NCBI GenBank assembly: GCA_011389575.1
Contig: JAABUB010000003.1
Span: forward strand, 26,633 to 90,632
Length of the DNA stretch: 64,000 nt
Source: Desulfotignum sp.
GTDB taxonomy: Bacteria > Desulfobacterota > Desulfobacteria > Desulfobacterales > Desulfobacteraceae
Reading direction: 5' to 3'
Shown here: in pieces, positions 29,639 through 40,046 of the stretch
Layout: every line of letters starts with the position of its first letter
How positions within the stretch are numbered: the stretch's first letter is position 1
The notes under the pieces: generated by a model
The model's input: the letters and a program-made list of their open reading frames with translations, nothing else
What the model was told of the DNA's origin: nothing
Databases searched by the model: none
Made by a program: the position numbers and the translations under genes

Positions 29639-30658
29639 ATGAACATTTTAGCGTTATCCCTTGATCAACTGACCCACCTTCTTGAAGCAAATCATGGCAA
29701 AGGCCGGTTTCATGCGCGGGCCCTGTACCGGGAAATTTTTAAAAATGCAAATCCGGATCTTTTTTCAGCACCTGAATTTGCCGCTTCCCCCAACCTGGCC
29801 AGGGACCTGCGCAAAAACATCTGTCTGGAACCAGGCAGGATAACAAAGGTTTTCCAGGACAAGGATCTTACCAAATTCATCACCCGTCTGTCCGACGGCC
29901 TGGACATAGAATCGGTCATCGTTCCCATGAACCGGTACAACACCCTGTGTGTGTCCAGCCAGGTGGGGTGCCGCATGGGATGCGCCTTTTGTGAAACAGG
30001 CGGCATGGGATTGAAACGTAACCTTACAGTATGTGAAATTACCGGCCAGTTGTACAATGCCAGACACATATTGAAAAAGCAGATCAAAAATATCGTATTC
30101 ATGGGCATGGGAGAGCCCTTTGACAATTTTGAATCTGTCATGGCTGCCGTGCAGATCATGAATGAGCAGAAAGGGTTTGACATTGCCCTGCGCCACATGA
30201 CCATTTCCACGGCAGGTGTGGTGCCGGGTATCCGAAAACTGGCTGCCATGAATTTGCCGGGCATCCGGCTGGCCGTGTCGATCAATGCCCCTGACAACCC
30301 GACCCGGTCAAAGCTGATGCCTGTGAACAATGCCTGGCCCCTGGAAAAACTTAAACAAACCCTTGCAGCCTTTCCTCTGCCCCGGAAAGGAACCTTTCTG
30401 CTTGAATACATCCTTATCAAAGGGATGAATGATTCTGATGCCCATGCAGATCAGCTGGCAAATTTCATTCATCCCCTGCCGGTGCGCCTGAATCTCATTC
30501 CCTGCAACCCGGTACCCGGTCTTGCCCATGAAAGTCCCTCAGATGAAGAAATGAACCGGTTTTCACAAAAACTGGTTGAAAAAAATATTTTTGTCATACG
30601 GCGCTGGAGCAAAGGCAGGTCCGTGTCTGCGGGCTGCGGTCAGCTGGGCCAGCAGTAA
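29639..30658 (+). CDS. rlmN: RlmN-family radical SAM rRNA/tRNA adenine-C2 methyltransferase
   Basis: CRMGCAFCETGGMGLKRNLT, FMGMGEPFDNFESV, VSINAPDN..R..LMPVN, SAGCGQL C-terminus. Confidence 0.85.
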   Translation: MNILALSLDQLTHLLEANHGKGRFHARALYREIFKNANPDLFSAPEFAASPNLARDLRKNICLEPGRITKVFQDKDLTKFITRLSDGLDIESVIVPMNRYNTLCVSSQVGCRMGCAFCETGGMGLKRNLTVCEITGQLYNARHILKKQIKNIVFMGMGEPFDNFESVMAAVQIMNEQKGFDIALRHMTISTAGVVPGIRKLAAMNLPGIRLAVSINAPDNPTRSKLMPVNNAWPLEKLKQTLAAFPLPRKGTFLLEYILIKGMNDSDAHADQLANFIHPLPVRLNLIPCNPVPGLAHESPSDEEMNRFSQKLVEKNIFVIRRWSKGRSVSAGCGQLGQQ

Positions 30659-30693
30659 ATGACCTGTATATTGCTTTTTTTCGGCGGGGCGTA

Positions 30694-32421
30694 TCATTTT
30701 GTGAGTTTTTTTATGTTATCTCTGGCAAATTCAATGGTGGGATCAATTTCCAGCGCCATTTCATAGTATTTTATCGCCAGTGCAGTTTCCCCCAGTTCCC
30801 GGTAATTGGAACCGATATTGGCATAGTTGATGGCCTGGGACGGGTCCACTTCCAGGGCGGTTTCAAAACAGGAGATGGCTTTGTGGTGGTTTTTTTGCAT
30901 AAAATGACAGACCCCAATGGTGTTGAGCAGGTCCGGTCGCTGGGAGTCCACGGACAGTCCTTTTTCGCAGATGATGATCGCCCTTTCATACAGGCCCAGG
31001 TCCTTGAGGCAGGCCCCCATGTGGGAACAGATGTCAGGCAGGTTCATTGGGACCGGTTCTCTTTTCAGGGCGGTTTCAAATTCCTGCAGTGCGGTGTGAA
31101 GGTCCCCCAGCGCATTGTATACCAGTCCTTTGTAAAAACTGGTGTAATATTGTTCCGGCAGGGCTTTTTCCAGGGCAGCGAGTTTGTCAAGGGCCTGGAC
31201 AGGCTCCAGGGTTTCGGTGATGAGTCTTGCTGAGAACATGCCCACACTGGCCGATGCGGCCCGCTCCCTGAAATGGGCCCCCGGCATGATGGTGTAAAAG
31301 GCCGGGATATCCAGATCCGGATGCCGGATGTCAATGGCCAGGATCTGGTAATCTTTTTTGCCCAGTGCGGCAATCAGGTTTTCCACCTCCACCCGGATAT
31401 TGGGATCTGACAGGTCCGGCAGATCAGACATATCCTTCATGGTCTCTGGATGGGTGATAAAGGCGGCATCTGCAATGTTGGTGAACTTGGGCAGGCCCGA
31501 GGCCACATAGTTGGATCCGGAATTGAAATCACCAGCCAGCTGGGCCACCTCGGTCAGGGCACGTCCCATGGCTTTCTGGGGATCAGGCGAAGTGCCTGCG
31601 GTCCACACGATCTCGCTTTTGTCCGGAAACGTGGCCGGATCCCAGGCCAGAACAGCAATGGTGGGAATACCCGTGTCCAGGGAAAGATCTGTTGCATGCA
31701 CTTGAATACCGCAGTTTCTGTATTTTGCCAGCATCTCTTGCACCAGAGGATCGGTAAAGGTGTCCAGACGGATGCCCGGGATATCCAGGGTACCGTGGCT
31801 TACCAGAGAAGATGTGTGCCGCTCCACCAGTTCGCAGATACCCTGGCTCAAGGCTTCTTCATTGCAGTTGCCCGCACAGGGCCCGTTGAATTCATTGATC
31901 ATGTAAAACCAGGTAAAGGGAATCAGCACTTCTTGGCCCAGGGTCAGGTTATACCCTGTGGTCCATTGCAGGTTCAGGCTGTCAAATATGGGTTTGACCC
32001 TGTGGGCATCAGCTGCATTGTCATGCACAGACCGGATGATCTGGTCAAAGGGCAGAATGTTTTCCCCGAGGTCCTCTGCCCGGGCAGAAAGGAAATTGCT
32101 TTTTTTGTTCACAAAGGAAAAAAAGCTGAAGCGTTCCGCCAGCTCCATGACGGCACTGGCTTCTGACTGGTCCGGAGTACCGCCTTTTCCCATCTGCTTG
32201 TTGGTGCCGATAACCTGCCTGGCATCTGTGCCGCACTCGCTGAAAAAAACCGGTATGTCCAGGCGGCCGTTGTCAATGCGGCGGGTCCGGCTCAGAATAT
32301 CCAGCCGGGTGGTGGCAGCTTTTTCTTTGAACCGGGCCACTGTCTTTTCCGGGGACATGATTTTATCCTGGTCATAGGTGTAGCCTTTTACCGCATCCGT
32401 AAGTTCGATGGTATATGTCAT
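30694..32421 (-). CDS. YcaO-domain protein with C-terminal TPR repeats
   Basis: YcaO motifs GKGGTPDQSEASAVMELAERFSFF, NGPCAGNCNEEALSQGICELVERH; TPR-like KAISCFETALEVDPSQAINYANIGSNYRELGE. Confidence 0.87.
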   Translation of the reverse strand: MTYTIELTDAVKGYTYDQDKIMSPEKTVARFKEKAATTRLDILSRTRRIDNGRLDIPVFFSECGTDARQVIGTNKQMGKGGTPDQSEASAVMELAERFSFFSFVNKKSNFLSARAEDLGENILPFDQIIRSVHDNAADAHRVKPIFDSLNLQWTTGYNLTLGQEVLIPFTWFYMINEFNGPCAGNCNEEALSQGICELVERHTSSLVSHGTLDIPGIRLDTFTDPLVQEMLAKYRNCGIQVHATDLSLDTGIPTIAVLAWDPATFPDKSEIVWTAGTSPDPQKAMGRALTEVAQLAGDFNSGSNYVASGLPKFTNIADAAFITHPETMKDMSDLPDLSDPNIRVEVENLIAALGKKDYQILAIDIRHPDLDIPAFYTIMPGAHFRERAASASVGMFSARLITETLEPVQALDKLAALEKALPEQYYTSFYKGLVYNALGDLHTALQEFETALKREPVPMNLPDICSHMGACLKDLGLYERAIIICEKGLSVDSQRPDLLNTIGVCHFMQKNHHKAISCFETALEVDPSQAINYANIGSNYRELGETALAIKYYEMALEIDPTIEFARDNIKKLTK

Positions 32422-32610
32422 GAAAATCTCTTTCGTATCCAGGGATTATAGGTTGCACATATGCCGGCCGGGACTGGAAAAGCATTTGAAAATGGGTTTT
32501 ACTGGTCCTGGCATCTGTTTTTTTTATGAAAGTGTTAAGTTTTAAGTGTTAAGCTAATACCTGACAGCTAACAGTTTTCTTTTTTTGTTGTGCCCGGCAG
32601 GGCATGGGTG

Positions 32611-33069
32611 TTATTTCAAAAGGGTTACAGCATCCCCCACCCGGATTGTACCTCCGGTAATGATTTTTGCAAACACCCCTTCTTTGGGCATGATGCAGTC
32701 TCCGGTGCGGTAGAAAATGGCACATTTTTTGTGGCATTCTTTGCCGATCTGGGTGATTTCAACAAGGGCTTTGTCCCCCAGCCGTACCTGCTGCCCGATC
32801 TTCTGGGTTTTCCAGTCAATGCCGGTGGTGGCGATGTTTTCAGCAAAATCTCCGAAATGCAGGACAAAGTCTTTGGTACTGACAGCCTCAATGCTTTCAG
32901 CTGCCAGAAAACTGAGCTGCCGGTGCCAGTCCCCGGCATGGGCATCCCCTTTGATGCCATGGTTTTCCATCAGTTCTACCTGGTCAGTGCACTGCTTGGT
33001 GGTGCCTTTTTTTTTGCTGATGGCAATGGAAACTATTTTCACGGGGCTTCCTTTTTTTGTGTTTGTCAA
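32611..33069 (-). CDS. MOSC domain protein (molybdenum cofactor-related)
   Basis: GIKGDAHAGDWHRQLSFLA, FGDFAENIATTGID, CAIFYRTGDCIMPKEGVFAKI; true start may be the internal GTG at 33042. Confidence 0.8.
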   Translation of the reverse strand: MTNTKKGSPVKIVSIAISKKKGTTKQCTDQVELMENHGIKGDAHAGDWHRQLSFLAAESIEAVSTKDFVLHFGDFAENIATTGIDWKTQKIGQQVRLGDKALVEITQIGKECHKKCAIFYRTGDCIMPKEGVFAKIITGGTIRVGDAVTLLK

Positions 33070-33149
33070 TACAGGCGGACTTTATATCACATTGTGGCAG
33101 TGGATTTCAATACCAAAAGCATGCTTCCGACGGGCAGAGGGGCGGCAGG

Positions 33150-33470
33150 TTATTTTTTGTCTGACCTGTTACGGGATTGTTCGTTTACAGGCGGGGCAGC
33201 AGCTGGGGACTTCACAGACGTTGTCCGGGGAAAAAGGTCTGTTTTTGAAAAAAAAGCTGCATCAATGTGCTGGTTGATTTTTTTGGCAAGACCTGCCGGC
33301 AGTTTCTGCAGGGCAAAGGACTGCTGGATACAGGCTTCAAGGCAGGTGTCCATGTCATATAATTGCCTGCAGACGTCACATTCCTGGATATGGGCCAGTA
33401 TGCCGTGATCCTGGGTCTGATTGTGTGCAGACCGGTTCTGCAGCCAGATAAAAAAGTCATTGCAGTTCAT
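33150..33470 (-). CDS. Putative anti-sigma factor (ZAS/zf-HC2-like)
   Basis: HIQECDVCRQLYDMDTCLEAC (HxxxCxxC); directly follows the ECF sigma gene. Confidence 0.6.
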   Translation of the reverse strand: MNCNDFFIWLQNRSAHNQTQDHGILAHIQECDVCRQLYDMDTCLEACIQQSFALQKLPAGLAKKINQHIDAAFFSKTDLFPRTTSVKSPAAAPPVNEQSRNRSDKK

Positions 33471-33496
33471 GGGTCAGATATGTTCCGGGTTATTGT

Positions 33497-34084
33497 TTAT
33501 ATGCAGGTTTTTTCCCTGCTGTCTTTCAATTGTTTCAACAACGTTACCTTTAACGCCTCTTTTGCCCTGTTCAATCTGGACATCACCGTTCCAAGGGGAA
33601 TATCAAGGGCTTTGGCAATGTCTTTGTACAGCATATCGTCCATATAATACAAGATCAAAATTTCTTTGTATTTTATGGGTAGCTGGTCAATGGCATCATT
33701 CACTATTCTGGTATCAACTGCCTGTTCCAGCAGTATGTCCGCTCCCTTTTTTTGTGTTTCAGATTTGAGGAATGCAATGTAATCGCTTTTCTGGAGCTGC
33801 TGCCTGGCATTGTCTTTTTGGCAGGTTTTTAAAAAATTATTGCGCAGAATTCTCAACAGCCAAGACTTGCATTTGCCCGGATCCTTGAGCTGGGAAAATT
33901 TGTGATAAGCCATCATAAATGTTTCCTGCACAATATCTTCCGCATCAAATACATTGCCGGTGTATTTAAGGGCCACATTGTATAAAAGCTTCATATGGGG
34001 ATATGTCAGCTTTTTAAACTGCTTTTTATCTGTTTTTGTTTTCAATACCATATCATCATATCCTGACTTAGCCTCCTGAATCAA
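33497..34084 (-). CDS. RNA polymerase sigma-70 family, ECF subfamily
   Basis: VFDAEDIVQETFMMAYHKFSQLKDPGKCKSWLLRILRN; IDQLPIKYKEILILYYMDDMLYKDIAKALDIPLGTVMSRLNRAKEAL. Confidence 0.9.
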   Translation of the reverse strand: MIQEAKSGYDDMVLKTKTDKKQFKKLTYPHMKLLYNVALKYTGNVFDAEDIVQETFMMAYHKFSQLKDPGKCKSWLLRILRNNFLKTCQKDNARQQLQKSDYIAFLKSETQKKGADILLEQAVDTRIVNDAIDQLPIKYKEILILYYMDDMLYKDIAKALDIPLGTVMSRLNRAKEALKVTLLKQLKDSREKTCI

Positions 34085-34159
34085 AGATAATCAGGATATG
34101 AATCAAAGCAATTGCTTTTTATTATATGACAGGAAGGGGCTTTGTTTTATTCCAGGATT

Positions 34160-35041
34160 TTACTGTACCGGTTCCAGGTGAACCATCACCTCGAGTATAT
34201 TGTTTTTGGTTTTCATCACGGTTTCTTTTACTGCTTCGGAGATGTCATGGCCCTGCTGCACAGTGATCCGGCCATCCACCTCCAGATGCAGATCAATATA
34301 AAATGCACCGCCTGTTTTTCTGGACCTGAGCCTGTGCACCCCTCTCACATGGGGGATATTTTTGATAAGGGTACGGATACGTGCCGTCTCCTGCGCGGAC
34401 ATGCCTGTATCCATCAGTTCCGCTATGCTGCCCCCCAGAATCCCAAGCCCTGCCTTGATAATGAAAACCGAGACCACGATGGCCCCCACCGGATCCAGAA
34501 AAGCCAGTTTCGGATTGATGAGGCCGGCAGTCACCGCCACCAGAACCGGGATGGATGACAATACATCTGTCCGGTGGTGCCAGGCATTGGCTTTAAGGGA
34601 AGATGACCGGTTTTTTACTCCGGCTGTATATGTGAGCCTGAAAAGAATCTCTTTGACAATAATAGACAGGACAGGGGCGAAGATCACCATTGGATGCAGT
34701 TTTGTTTCCACAGGATGCATCAGGGAAATGATGGCGTTATACCCGATGCCGGCTGCCACACCAAGCAGGATCAGACTGATGGAAATGGTGACAAAGGATT
34801 CGATTTTCTGATGGCCGAAGGGATGGCATGCATCAGGCGGGGCTGTCCAGTACCGGACACCGAACAGGATCACCAGATCTGATCCAATATCGGAAAAACT
34901 GTGCAGGGCATCTGCCACCACTGCCTGGCTGTTGCCTGCAATACCCATGGCCAGCTTGATCAGGGCCAGGCCCACATTGGTCCAAAGGCCGATCCAGGTG
35001 ATTTTTTCAATATTTTTTCTGGTTTGGTTCTGTGTGGTCAT
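34160..35041 (-). CDS. Cation diffusion facilitator family transporter
   Basis: ADALHSFSDIGSDLVILFG, HPFGHQKIES, NAWHHRTDVLSSIPVLV. Confidence 0.9.
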   Translation of the reverse strand: MTTQNQTRKNIEKITWIGLWTNVGLALIKLAMGIAGNSQAVVADALHSFSDIGSDLVILFGVRYWTAPPDACHPFGHQKIESFVTISISLILLGVAAGIGYNAIISLMHPVETKLHPMVIFAPVLSIIVKEILFRLTYTAGVKNRSSSLKANAWHHRTDVLSSIPVLVAVTAGLINPKLAFLDPVGAIVVSVFIIKAGLGILGGSIAELMDTGMSAQETARIRTLIKNIPHVRGVHRLRSRKTGGAFYIDLHLEVDGRITVQQGHDISEAVKETVMKTKNNILEVMVHLEPVQ

Positions 35042-36153
35042 AAAAGGTTTCCGTATATCACAGACAGGTCAATCAAGGGGATGAATTTGCGGTTGGCCGT
35101 TGGAAAAGCTAGCCTGTGGATGTTTTCAGGGGCAATCCACTGGTGGTCAATGGGGCCGTCCAATACCACATCTCCTGATATATAATCACAGTAAAATACA
35201 TCCATTTCAATCTTAAAATGGGTATAGGCATGCCTGACATGGGTCAGAAACGAAACAATCCTGACATCCAGGCCGGTTTCTTCTTTGATTTCCCTGATGC
35301 AGGCATCTTCTGCGCTTTCTTTGTTTTTTCTTTTTCCTCCGGGAAATTCCCATAATCCCCCCAGCAGACCGTCCAGTTTTCTTCGGGTTATCAGGAGACT
35401 GCCTTCTTTGATGACAATACCGGTGCTGATACGGTGGCAAGGAATTTTTTTTGTTTTCAGCCGCAGAGGAAAAAGCGAAACCCGGCTGCCGGCCAGGGCC
35501 AGGCAGGAATGTGCCAGGGGGCAGCTGCCGCAGTCAGGAACCGCCGGGGTACAGACCAGAGCCCCCAGCTCCATGAGGGCCTGGTTGAAACCTCCCGGAT
35601 CTGTCCGGTCCACAAGGGTGTCTGCAATGGCCTTGAAGCGGGTGTGTGCAGAAGACTGGTTTACCGGGATATCCAGGCATAACAGCCGGGCCAGCACCCG
35701 TTTTACATTGGCATCCACCACCGCATGGACCTGATTGAATGCCATGCTCATCACGGCTGATGCAATATAATCCCCCACCCCGGGCAGGGCTTTGAAATCG
35801 GAAAACCGGTCCGGGATGCGGCCGCCCTTTTGCTGTACCACCTGCCGGGCCGCCTTGTGCAGGTTTCTGGCTCTGGCATAATACCCCAGCCCTTCCCAGG
35901 ATTTGAGCACCTGTTCCAGATCAGCCCGGGCCAGGCTCTCCAGGGTGGGAAACCTGTCCACAAAGGCCAGAAAATAGGACACGGCTGTTTTGACCCGGGT
36001 TTGCTGGAGCATCACCTCTGATACCCAGATGCGGTAGGGATCGCAACTTTCCCGCCAGGGCAGGTGCCGGTGGTGGGTGTTGTACCAGTGCACAAGCGAT
36101 TTCCGGATCAAGGCAATATCTGCAAAGGCAAACCCGGGGATCTGTTTGTTCAT
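35038..36153 (-). CDS. mutY: A/G-specific adenine glycosylase
   Basis: WRESCDPYRIWVSEVMLQQTRVKTAVSYFLAF, LPGVGDYIASAVMSMAF, [4Fe-4S] CX6CX2CX5C, C-terminal NUDIX-like GGLWEFPGGKRK; start uncertain. Confidence 0.9.
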   Translation of the reverse strand: MNKQIPGFAFADIALIRKSLVHWYNTHHRHLPWRESCDPYRIWVSEVMLQQTRVKTAVSYFLAFVDRFPTLESLARADLEQVLKSWEGLGYYARARNLHKAARQVVQQKGGRIPDRFSDFKALPGVGDYIASAVMSMAFNQVHAVVDANVKRVLARLLCLDIPVNQSSAHTRFKAIADTLVDRTDPGGFNQALMELGALVCTPAVPDCGSCPLAHSCLALAGSRVSLFPLRLKTKKIPCHRISTGIVIKEGSLLITRRKLDGLLGGLWEFPGGKRKNKESAEDACIREIKEETGLDVRIVSFLTHVRHAYTHFKIEMDVFYCDYISGDVVLDGPIDHQWIAPENIHRLAFPTANRKFIPLIDLSVIYGNLL

Positions 36154-36245
36154 TTTGGGTTTTGGATGGATCATCTGAAATTTTCCATTTTGGCCGGCGG
36201 CTGTCCAGGCTGGTGCCGGCGGCTGCATGTTGCAGGATGGGCGGG

Positions 36246-38237
36246 TCATTGTTCGGCCTGCCTGGCAGGCGTGAACTGCTTTATTTGGTCAATGAACTGT
36301 TTTGTCAGGTTGTCGGGGCAGGTTCTGTGGAACCTGATCCGGATGTACATATCTGTTATGGCTGCAGCTTCTGGTCCAAGGTCCGGTCTTTTCTCCTGCA
36401 CTGTCAAAAGAAAAGCCATGGGTCCCTGGTCAGGTGACCTGGCCAGGCCGATGCGGGCCAGGCGTTTGCAGAAAAGGGCATACCCTGCTGTCACCGGGTC
36501 TTTTTTTGTGACACCGGACCGGTGCAGAAACATCCAGAAAAAAACAGCCACAACCATGACACTTAGGGTCAGCAATAAAAAAAAGACAGTCCCTGTTCCC
36601 CATGATGTGCCAAAACCCAGGCGCTGGAGCAACGCTTTCTGTTCTGAAAAAGAATACCCGGTGAACCAGGCCTCCCATGCAAGGTTCACAGCTTCCAGCA
36701 GGAAACCCATTTTTTTAAAAACAGAGATGGCATCCCGGGTGGTACCGGAATAGGAAAAAGACCCGTCCGGGTTCTGTTCCAGGCGGTCCGGTGCCACAGC
36801 CAGGGTGGGATCGATGCGGACCCAGCCCCTGTCTGACGTGTACACCTCCACCCAGGCGTGGGCAAAGGACTGGCGGATGCTCAGGTAATTGCCATAGGGA
36901 TTGAGTTCACCGCCCAGATACCCCCCCACCACCCTGGCCGGTATTTCCTGCACATTCAGCAGAAAAGCCAGGGCACCGGCATAATGTTCACAATACCCCT
37001 GCCGGGTTTCCAAAAGAAATTCATCCATGGGATGGTCCCCGAGCCTTGGCGGGGTCAGGGTATAGGTGAAATCGTTTTCAGTAAAATAGGCCAGGATCTG
37101 CTGGATTTTTCCATGGGCATCAGCGGTTCCCTCTGCCAGGGACCGGGCCAGCAGCCGGGCTTTCGGGTTATTGTTCGGTTGGGTGAAAACAAGGTCTGAA
37201 GACAGGGTGTCTGTTTTTCGATTGTCATCAGCCGTCGTCCGGATGCGGGAGACCGCCTGATAGGTTTTTTTCCGGGTCACCCGCTGTCTGGACACAAGGA
37301 TATGGCCGGCGGTCAGCTCCGCCCCCGGGGGTGCTGCAACCGGCCGGTCCAGAGCAAACAGCCTGCGGCTTTTATGGGGTTCCAGGGTAATGGTATGCGG
37401 CACAAGGCCTGGACCGTTTTCCTGAACAGAAGAGATTTCAACTGGATTGTCCGTCGGAAGCCACTGGGTGCCGTCAAACCTTTCAAATACAACCCCCCGC
37501 CAGTACAACGCATCCGGCGGTGGGAGCGCACCGTCAAATGCAACCCTGAAGGCCAGAGACTGGTCAAGGGTCATGCGGGAGATACTGCCGAAACCAAGTT
37601 TCTCCGAGAACCCGGATCTGCCGGTTCCTGGTGTTTCCATGGAGAACAGGCCGTGCTGGAGTCGGGGAAAAACCAGAAACAGAAGAACCATCAGCGGTAT
37701 GGCCTGGGCCAGGATACGGGCTGTCAGAAAAACACTGGGCATCAGCCGTCCTTCAGGGCGATTGATGCGTATCAGCGCAGCTGTGGTGACAAAAACAGAG
37801 AAAAACAGGTATAAAATAATCCACAGGGATTCGGACCGGAACAAACTGGTGATGATGATAAAGTAGGTGAGCAGCAGGGTGATCATCCGGTGCCGGTGGG
37901 TGGCCATTTCAAAGGGTTTGATGGCAGCCATGACTGCCATGAGGCCGACAAAAGCATCTGCTTCTATCCTTACACTGAAGGTGACCAGCAGTCCGGTTAT
38001 GCCGGCAACAGCCAGGATATGGCGCAGGATGGCGCCGGGAAGGGGCCACCCGGTTTTCAGCCGCACCAGCATGTATCCCCACATGAAAAAACACCAGACA
38101 ATGATCCATGCCGGCAGTCCCGGTGTATGGGGGGCAATGGCCACCACCAGGGCAAAGATAATGGGAAGCGCATGGCGGGTGTCCCGGTTCAAGCAGCCTC
38201 CTTTTTCCGGCTGTAAAGGGCAAGGGCTCTGAGACAT
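36246..38237 (-). CDS. DUF3488/transglutaminase-like membrane protein
   Basis: Multiple N-terminal TMs; ETRQGYCEHYAGALAFLLNVQEIPARVVGGYLGG; HAWVEVYTSDRGWVRIDPT; start approximate. Confidence 0.87.
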   Translation of the reverse strand: MSQSPCPLQPEKGGCLNRDTRHALPIIFALVVAIAPHTPGLPAWIIVWCFFMWGYMLVRLKTGWPLPGAILRHILAVAGITGLLVTFSVRIEADAFVGLMAVMAAIKPFEMATHRHRMITLLLTYFIIITSLFRSESLWIILYLFFSVFVTTAALIRINRPEGRLMPSVFLTARILAQAIPLMVLLFLVFPRLQHGLFSMETPGTGRSGFSEKLGFGSISRMTLDQSLAFRVAFDGALPPPDALYWRGVVFERFDGTQWLPTDNPVEISSVQENGPGLVPHTITLEPHKSRRLFALDRPVAAPPGAELTAGHILVSRQRVTRKKTYQAVSRIRTTADDNRKTDTLSSDLVFTQPNNNPKARLLARSLAEGTADAHGKIQQILAYFTENDFTYTLTPPRLGDHPMDEFLLETRQGYCEHYAGALAFLLNVQEIPARVVGGYLGGELNPYGNYLSIRQSFAHAWVEVYTSDRGWVRIDPTLAVAPDRLEQNPDGSFSYSGTTRDAISVFKKMGFLLEAVNLAWEAWFTGYSFSEQKALLQRLGFGTSWGTGTVFFLLLTLSVMVVAVFFWMFLHRSGVTKKDPVTAGYALFCKRLARIGLARSPDQGPMAFLLTVQEKRPDLGPEAAAITDMYIRIRFHRTCPDNLTKQFIDQIKQFTPARQAEQ

Positions 38238-39085
38238 TTTTTCTTGTGGGCCTGTCCCCGGGCCGGGGCTATCAGGGTGTGGGGCAGTTTAAGCCCAAAG
38301 GATTGGTTTCGGCTGTCCGCGGCAAGGACCATGCTGCACAGCCGGGACAGCCGGTATTCCGTATCCCTGGAAACAAAGGCGTCGAAATTTAGCAGTGTGA
38401 AATGGTCAGCACCGGCGGTAAAATTCTTGATAAATATACCCTGTCCCCGGGAAACCGCTTTCCAGGCGATGCGGCCCACATCATGGCCGGGCTGGTACAA
38501 TGACAGCCCCTGAAAATCATCCGGCCCTGCATGCCGGGTGTCTGCACTCCCCCCTGTGCCGCTGCCTCCCCGGTCTGATGCGGCACCCCCCTTCACAGGC
38601 ATTGGATACACAAGGCAGGTCATGTGCAAAGAAAGCCTGGCCCCCAATCGGAAGAATCCAAAAGGAAAAACCGAACAAAGTGTCAAAGCCCCGGGGATGA
38701 AAACCCCTCTTTTGGCTGTTTGTGCCGGGATCTCCAGGGTTTTTGTTTCATTTTTGGCGATGGTTGTCCAGGGTCCGGCCTGGCCGGGCAGGGCAAAATT
38801 CACAGCTACCCTTTCCTGGTTTTTTGCCTGCACCTGTATGGTAAATGCGTTTGTCTGGCCGGCAAACACCGGTCTGGCAGAAACAAAGGCGACATCCATG
38901 CCTGTCAGGTTCTTCAGAGAATAAAACAGGGAGATCAGGGCCATGCCCCCTAAAAGAAACACCAGGATAAAGCCTGCATTGTTGTTGTAGTTGATCGAAC
39001 CGGCCATCATGGCCCCGAGGATAATGAGAAAGAGCAGCCCGTGCCGGGTGGGGCGGATAAAGATCTGTTTTCTGGTCAGGACCAT
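38189..39085 (-). CDS. DUF58 domain-containing membrane protein
   Basis: FQGLSLYQPGHDVGRIAWKAVSRGQGIFIKNF; TM segments; between MoxR and transglutaminase genes. Confidence 0.85.
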   Translation of the reverse strand: MVLTRKQIFIRPTRHGLLFLIILGAMMAGSINYNNNAGFILVFLLGGMALISLFYSLKNLTGMDVAFVSARPVFAGQTNAFTIQVQAKNQERVAVNFALPGQAGPWTTIAKNETKTLEIPAQTAKRGVFIPGALTLCSVFPFGFFRLGARLSLHMTCLVYPMPVKGGAASDRGGSGTGGSADTRHAGPDDFQGLSLYQPGHDVGRIAWKAVSRGQGIFIKNFTAGADHFTLLNFDAFVSRDTEYRLSRLCSMVLAADSRNQSFGLKLPHTLIAPARGQAHKKKCLRALALYSRKKEAA

Positions 39086-39105
39086 GGATACCTCTCTGGC
39101 ACTGT

Positions 39106-40026
39106 TTATACAGGTACCGGTACTTTTTTGAGTATATCCATGAGCCTGTCCTTTGAAAATTCCGTCAGATCCGTGCCGGACCGCAGCCTGTGACCGGCCA
39201 CCCAGGGCAGCATCTGCTGCAGGTCTTCGGGCAGGGTGTGGTCCCGGCCGTGGAGATAGGCCCAGGCCCGGGCGGCCCGGGACAAAGACAGGCCGGCCCT
39301 GGGGGAAAGCCCGAACTGGAAGGTGCCCGATGTCCGGGTGAACTCCAGGATGTCCTGGAGATATGCCAGAAACGTATCAGACACATGGACCTGTTCCACT
39401 GCTGCCTGGATTTTCAGCACCCCGGTTTTGTCCATAAACGGCTGCAGTGCTGCCAGAGCAGGCTCTGCACCAGTACCCCGTAAAATTTCTTTTTCTGCTT
39501 TCCTGTCAGGGTATCCCAGGTGGATGCGCATGAGGAACCGGTCCATCTGGGATTCCGGCAAAGGAAAAGTGCCGGCCTGCTCTAAGGGGTTCTGGGTGGC
39601 GATGACAAAAAACGGGGCTTCCAAAGCCCTGGTCTCTCCTTCAATGGTCACCTGTTCCTCTTCCATGGCCTCCAGCAGGGCGCTCTGGCTTTTGGGGGTG
39701 GCCCGGTTGATTTCATCAGCCAGAAACACCTGGGTGAAAATGGGGCCGGGATGAAAGGTGAAGGTGGCGGCATGCTGGTCAAAAACAGACATGCCCAGAA
39801 TATCTCCGGGAAGCAGATCCGAGGTGAACTGCATGCGCTGGAACTTGAGTCCCATGCACCGGGCCAGCACCTTGGCCAGCGTGGTTTTGCCGATACCGGG
39901 AAGATCCTCGATGAGCAGGTGGCCCCGGGCAAAGATGCATGCCAGGGCCAGGCGGATCTGGGGTTCTTTTCCCAGCACAACAGAGCCCACCTGGTGGACG
40001 ATTTTTTCAAATAATTGTGTCATCAT
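39106..40026 (-). CDS. MoxR family AAA ATPase
   Basis: GHLLIEDLPGIGKTTLAKVLARCMGLKFQRMQFTSDLLPGDILG; VFLADEINRATPKSQSALLEAMEE. Confidence 0.93.
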   Translation of the reverse strand: MMTQLFEKIVHQVGSVVLGKEPQIRLALACIFARGHLLIEDLPGIGKTTLAKVLARCMGLKFQRMQFTSDLLPGDILGMSVFDQHAATFTFHPGPIFTQVFLADEINRATPKSQSALLEAMEEEQVTIEGETRALEAPFFVIATQNPLEQAGTFPLPESQMDRFLMRIHLGYPDRKAEKEILRGTGAEPALAALQPFMDKTGVLKIQAAVEQVHVSDTFLAYLQDILEFTRTSGTFQFGLSPRAGLSLSRAARAWAYLHGRDHTLPEDLQQMLPWVAGHRLRSGTDLTEFSKDRLMDILKKVPVPV

Positions 40027-40046
40027 GGGGTACAGGTTCCCTTGGA

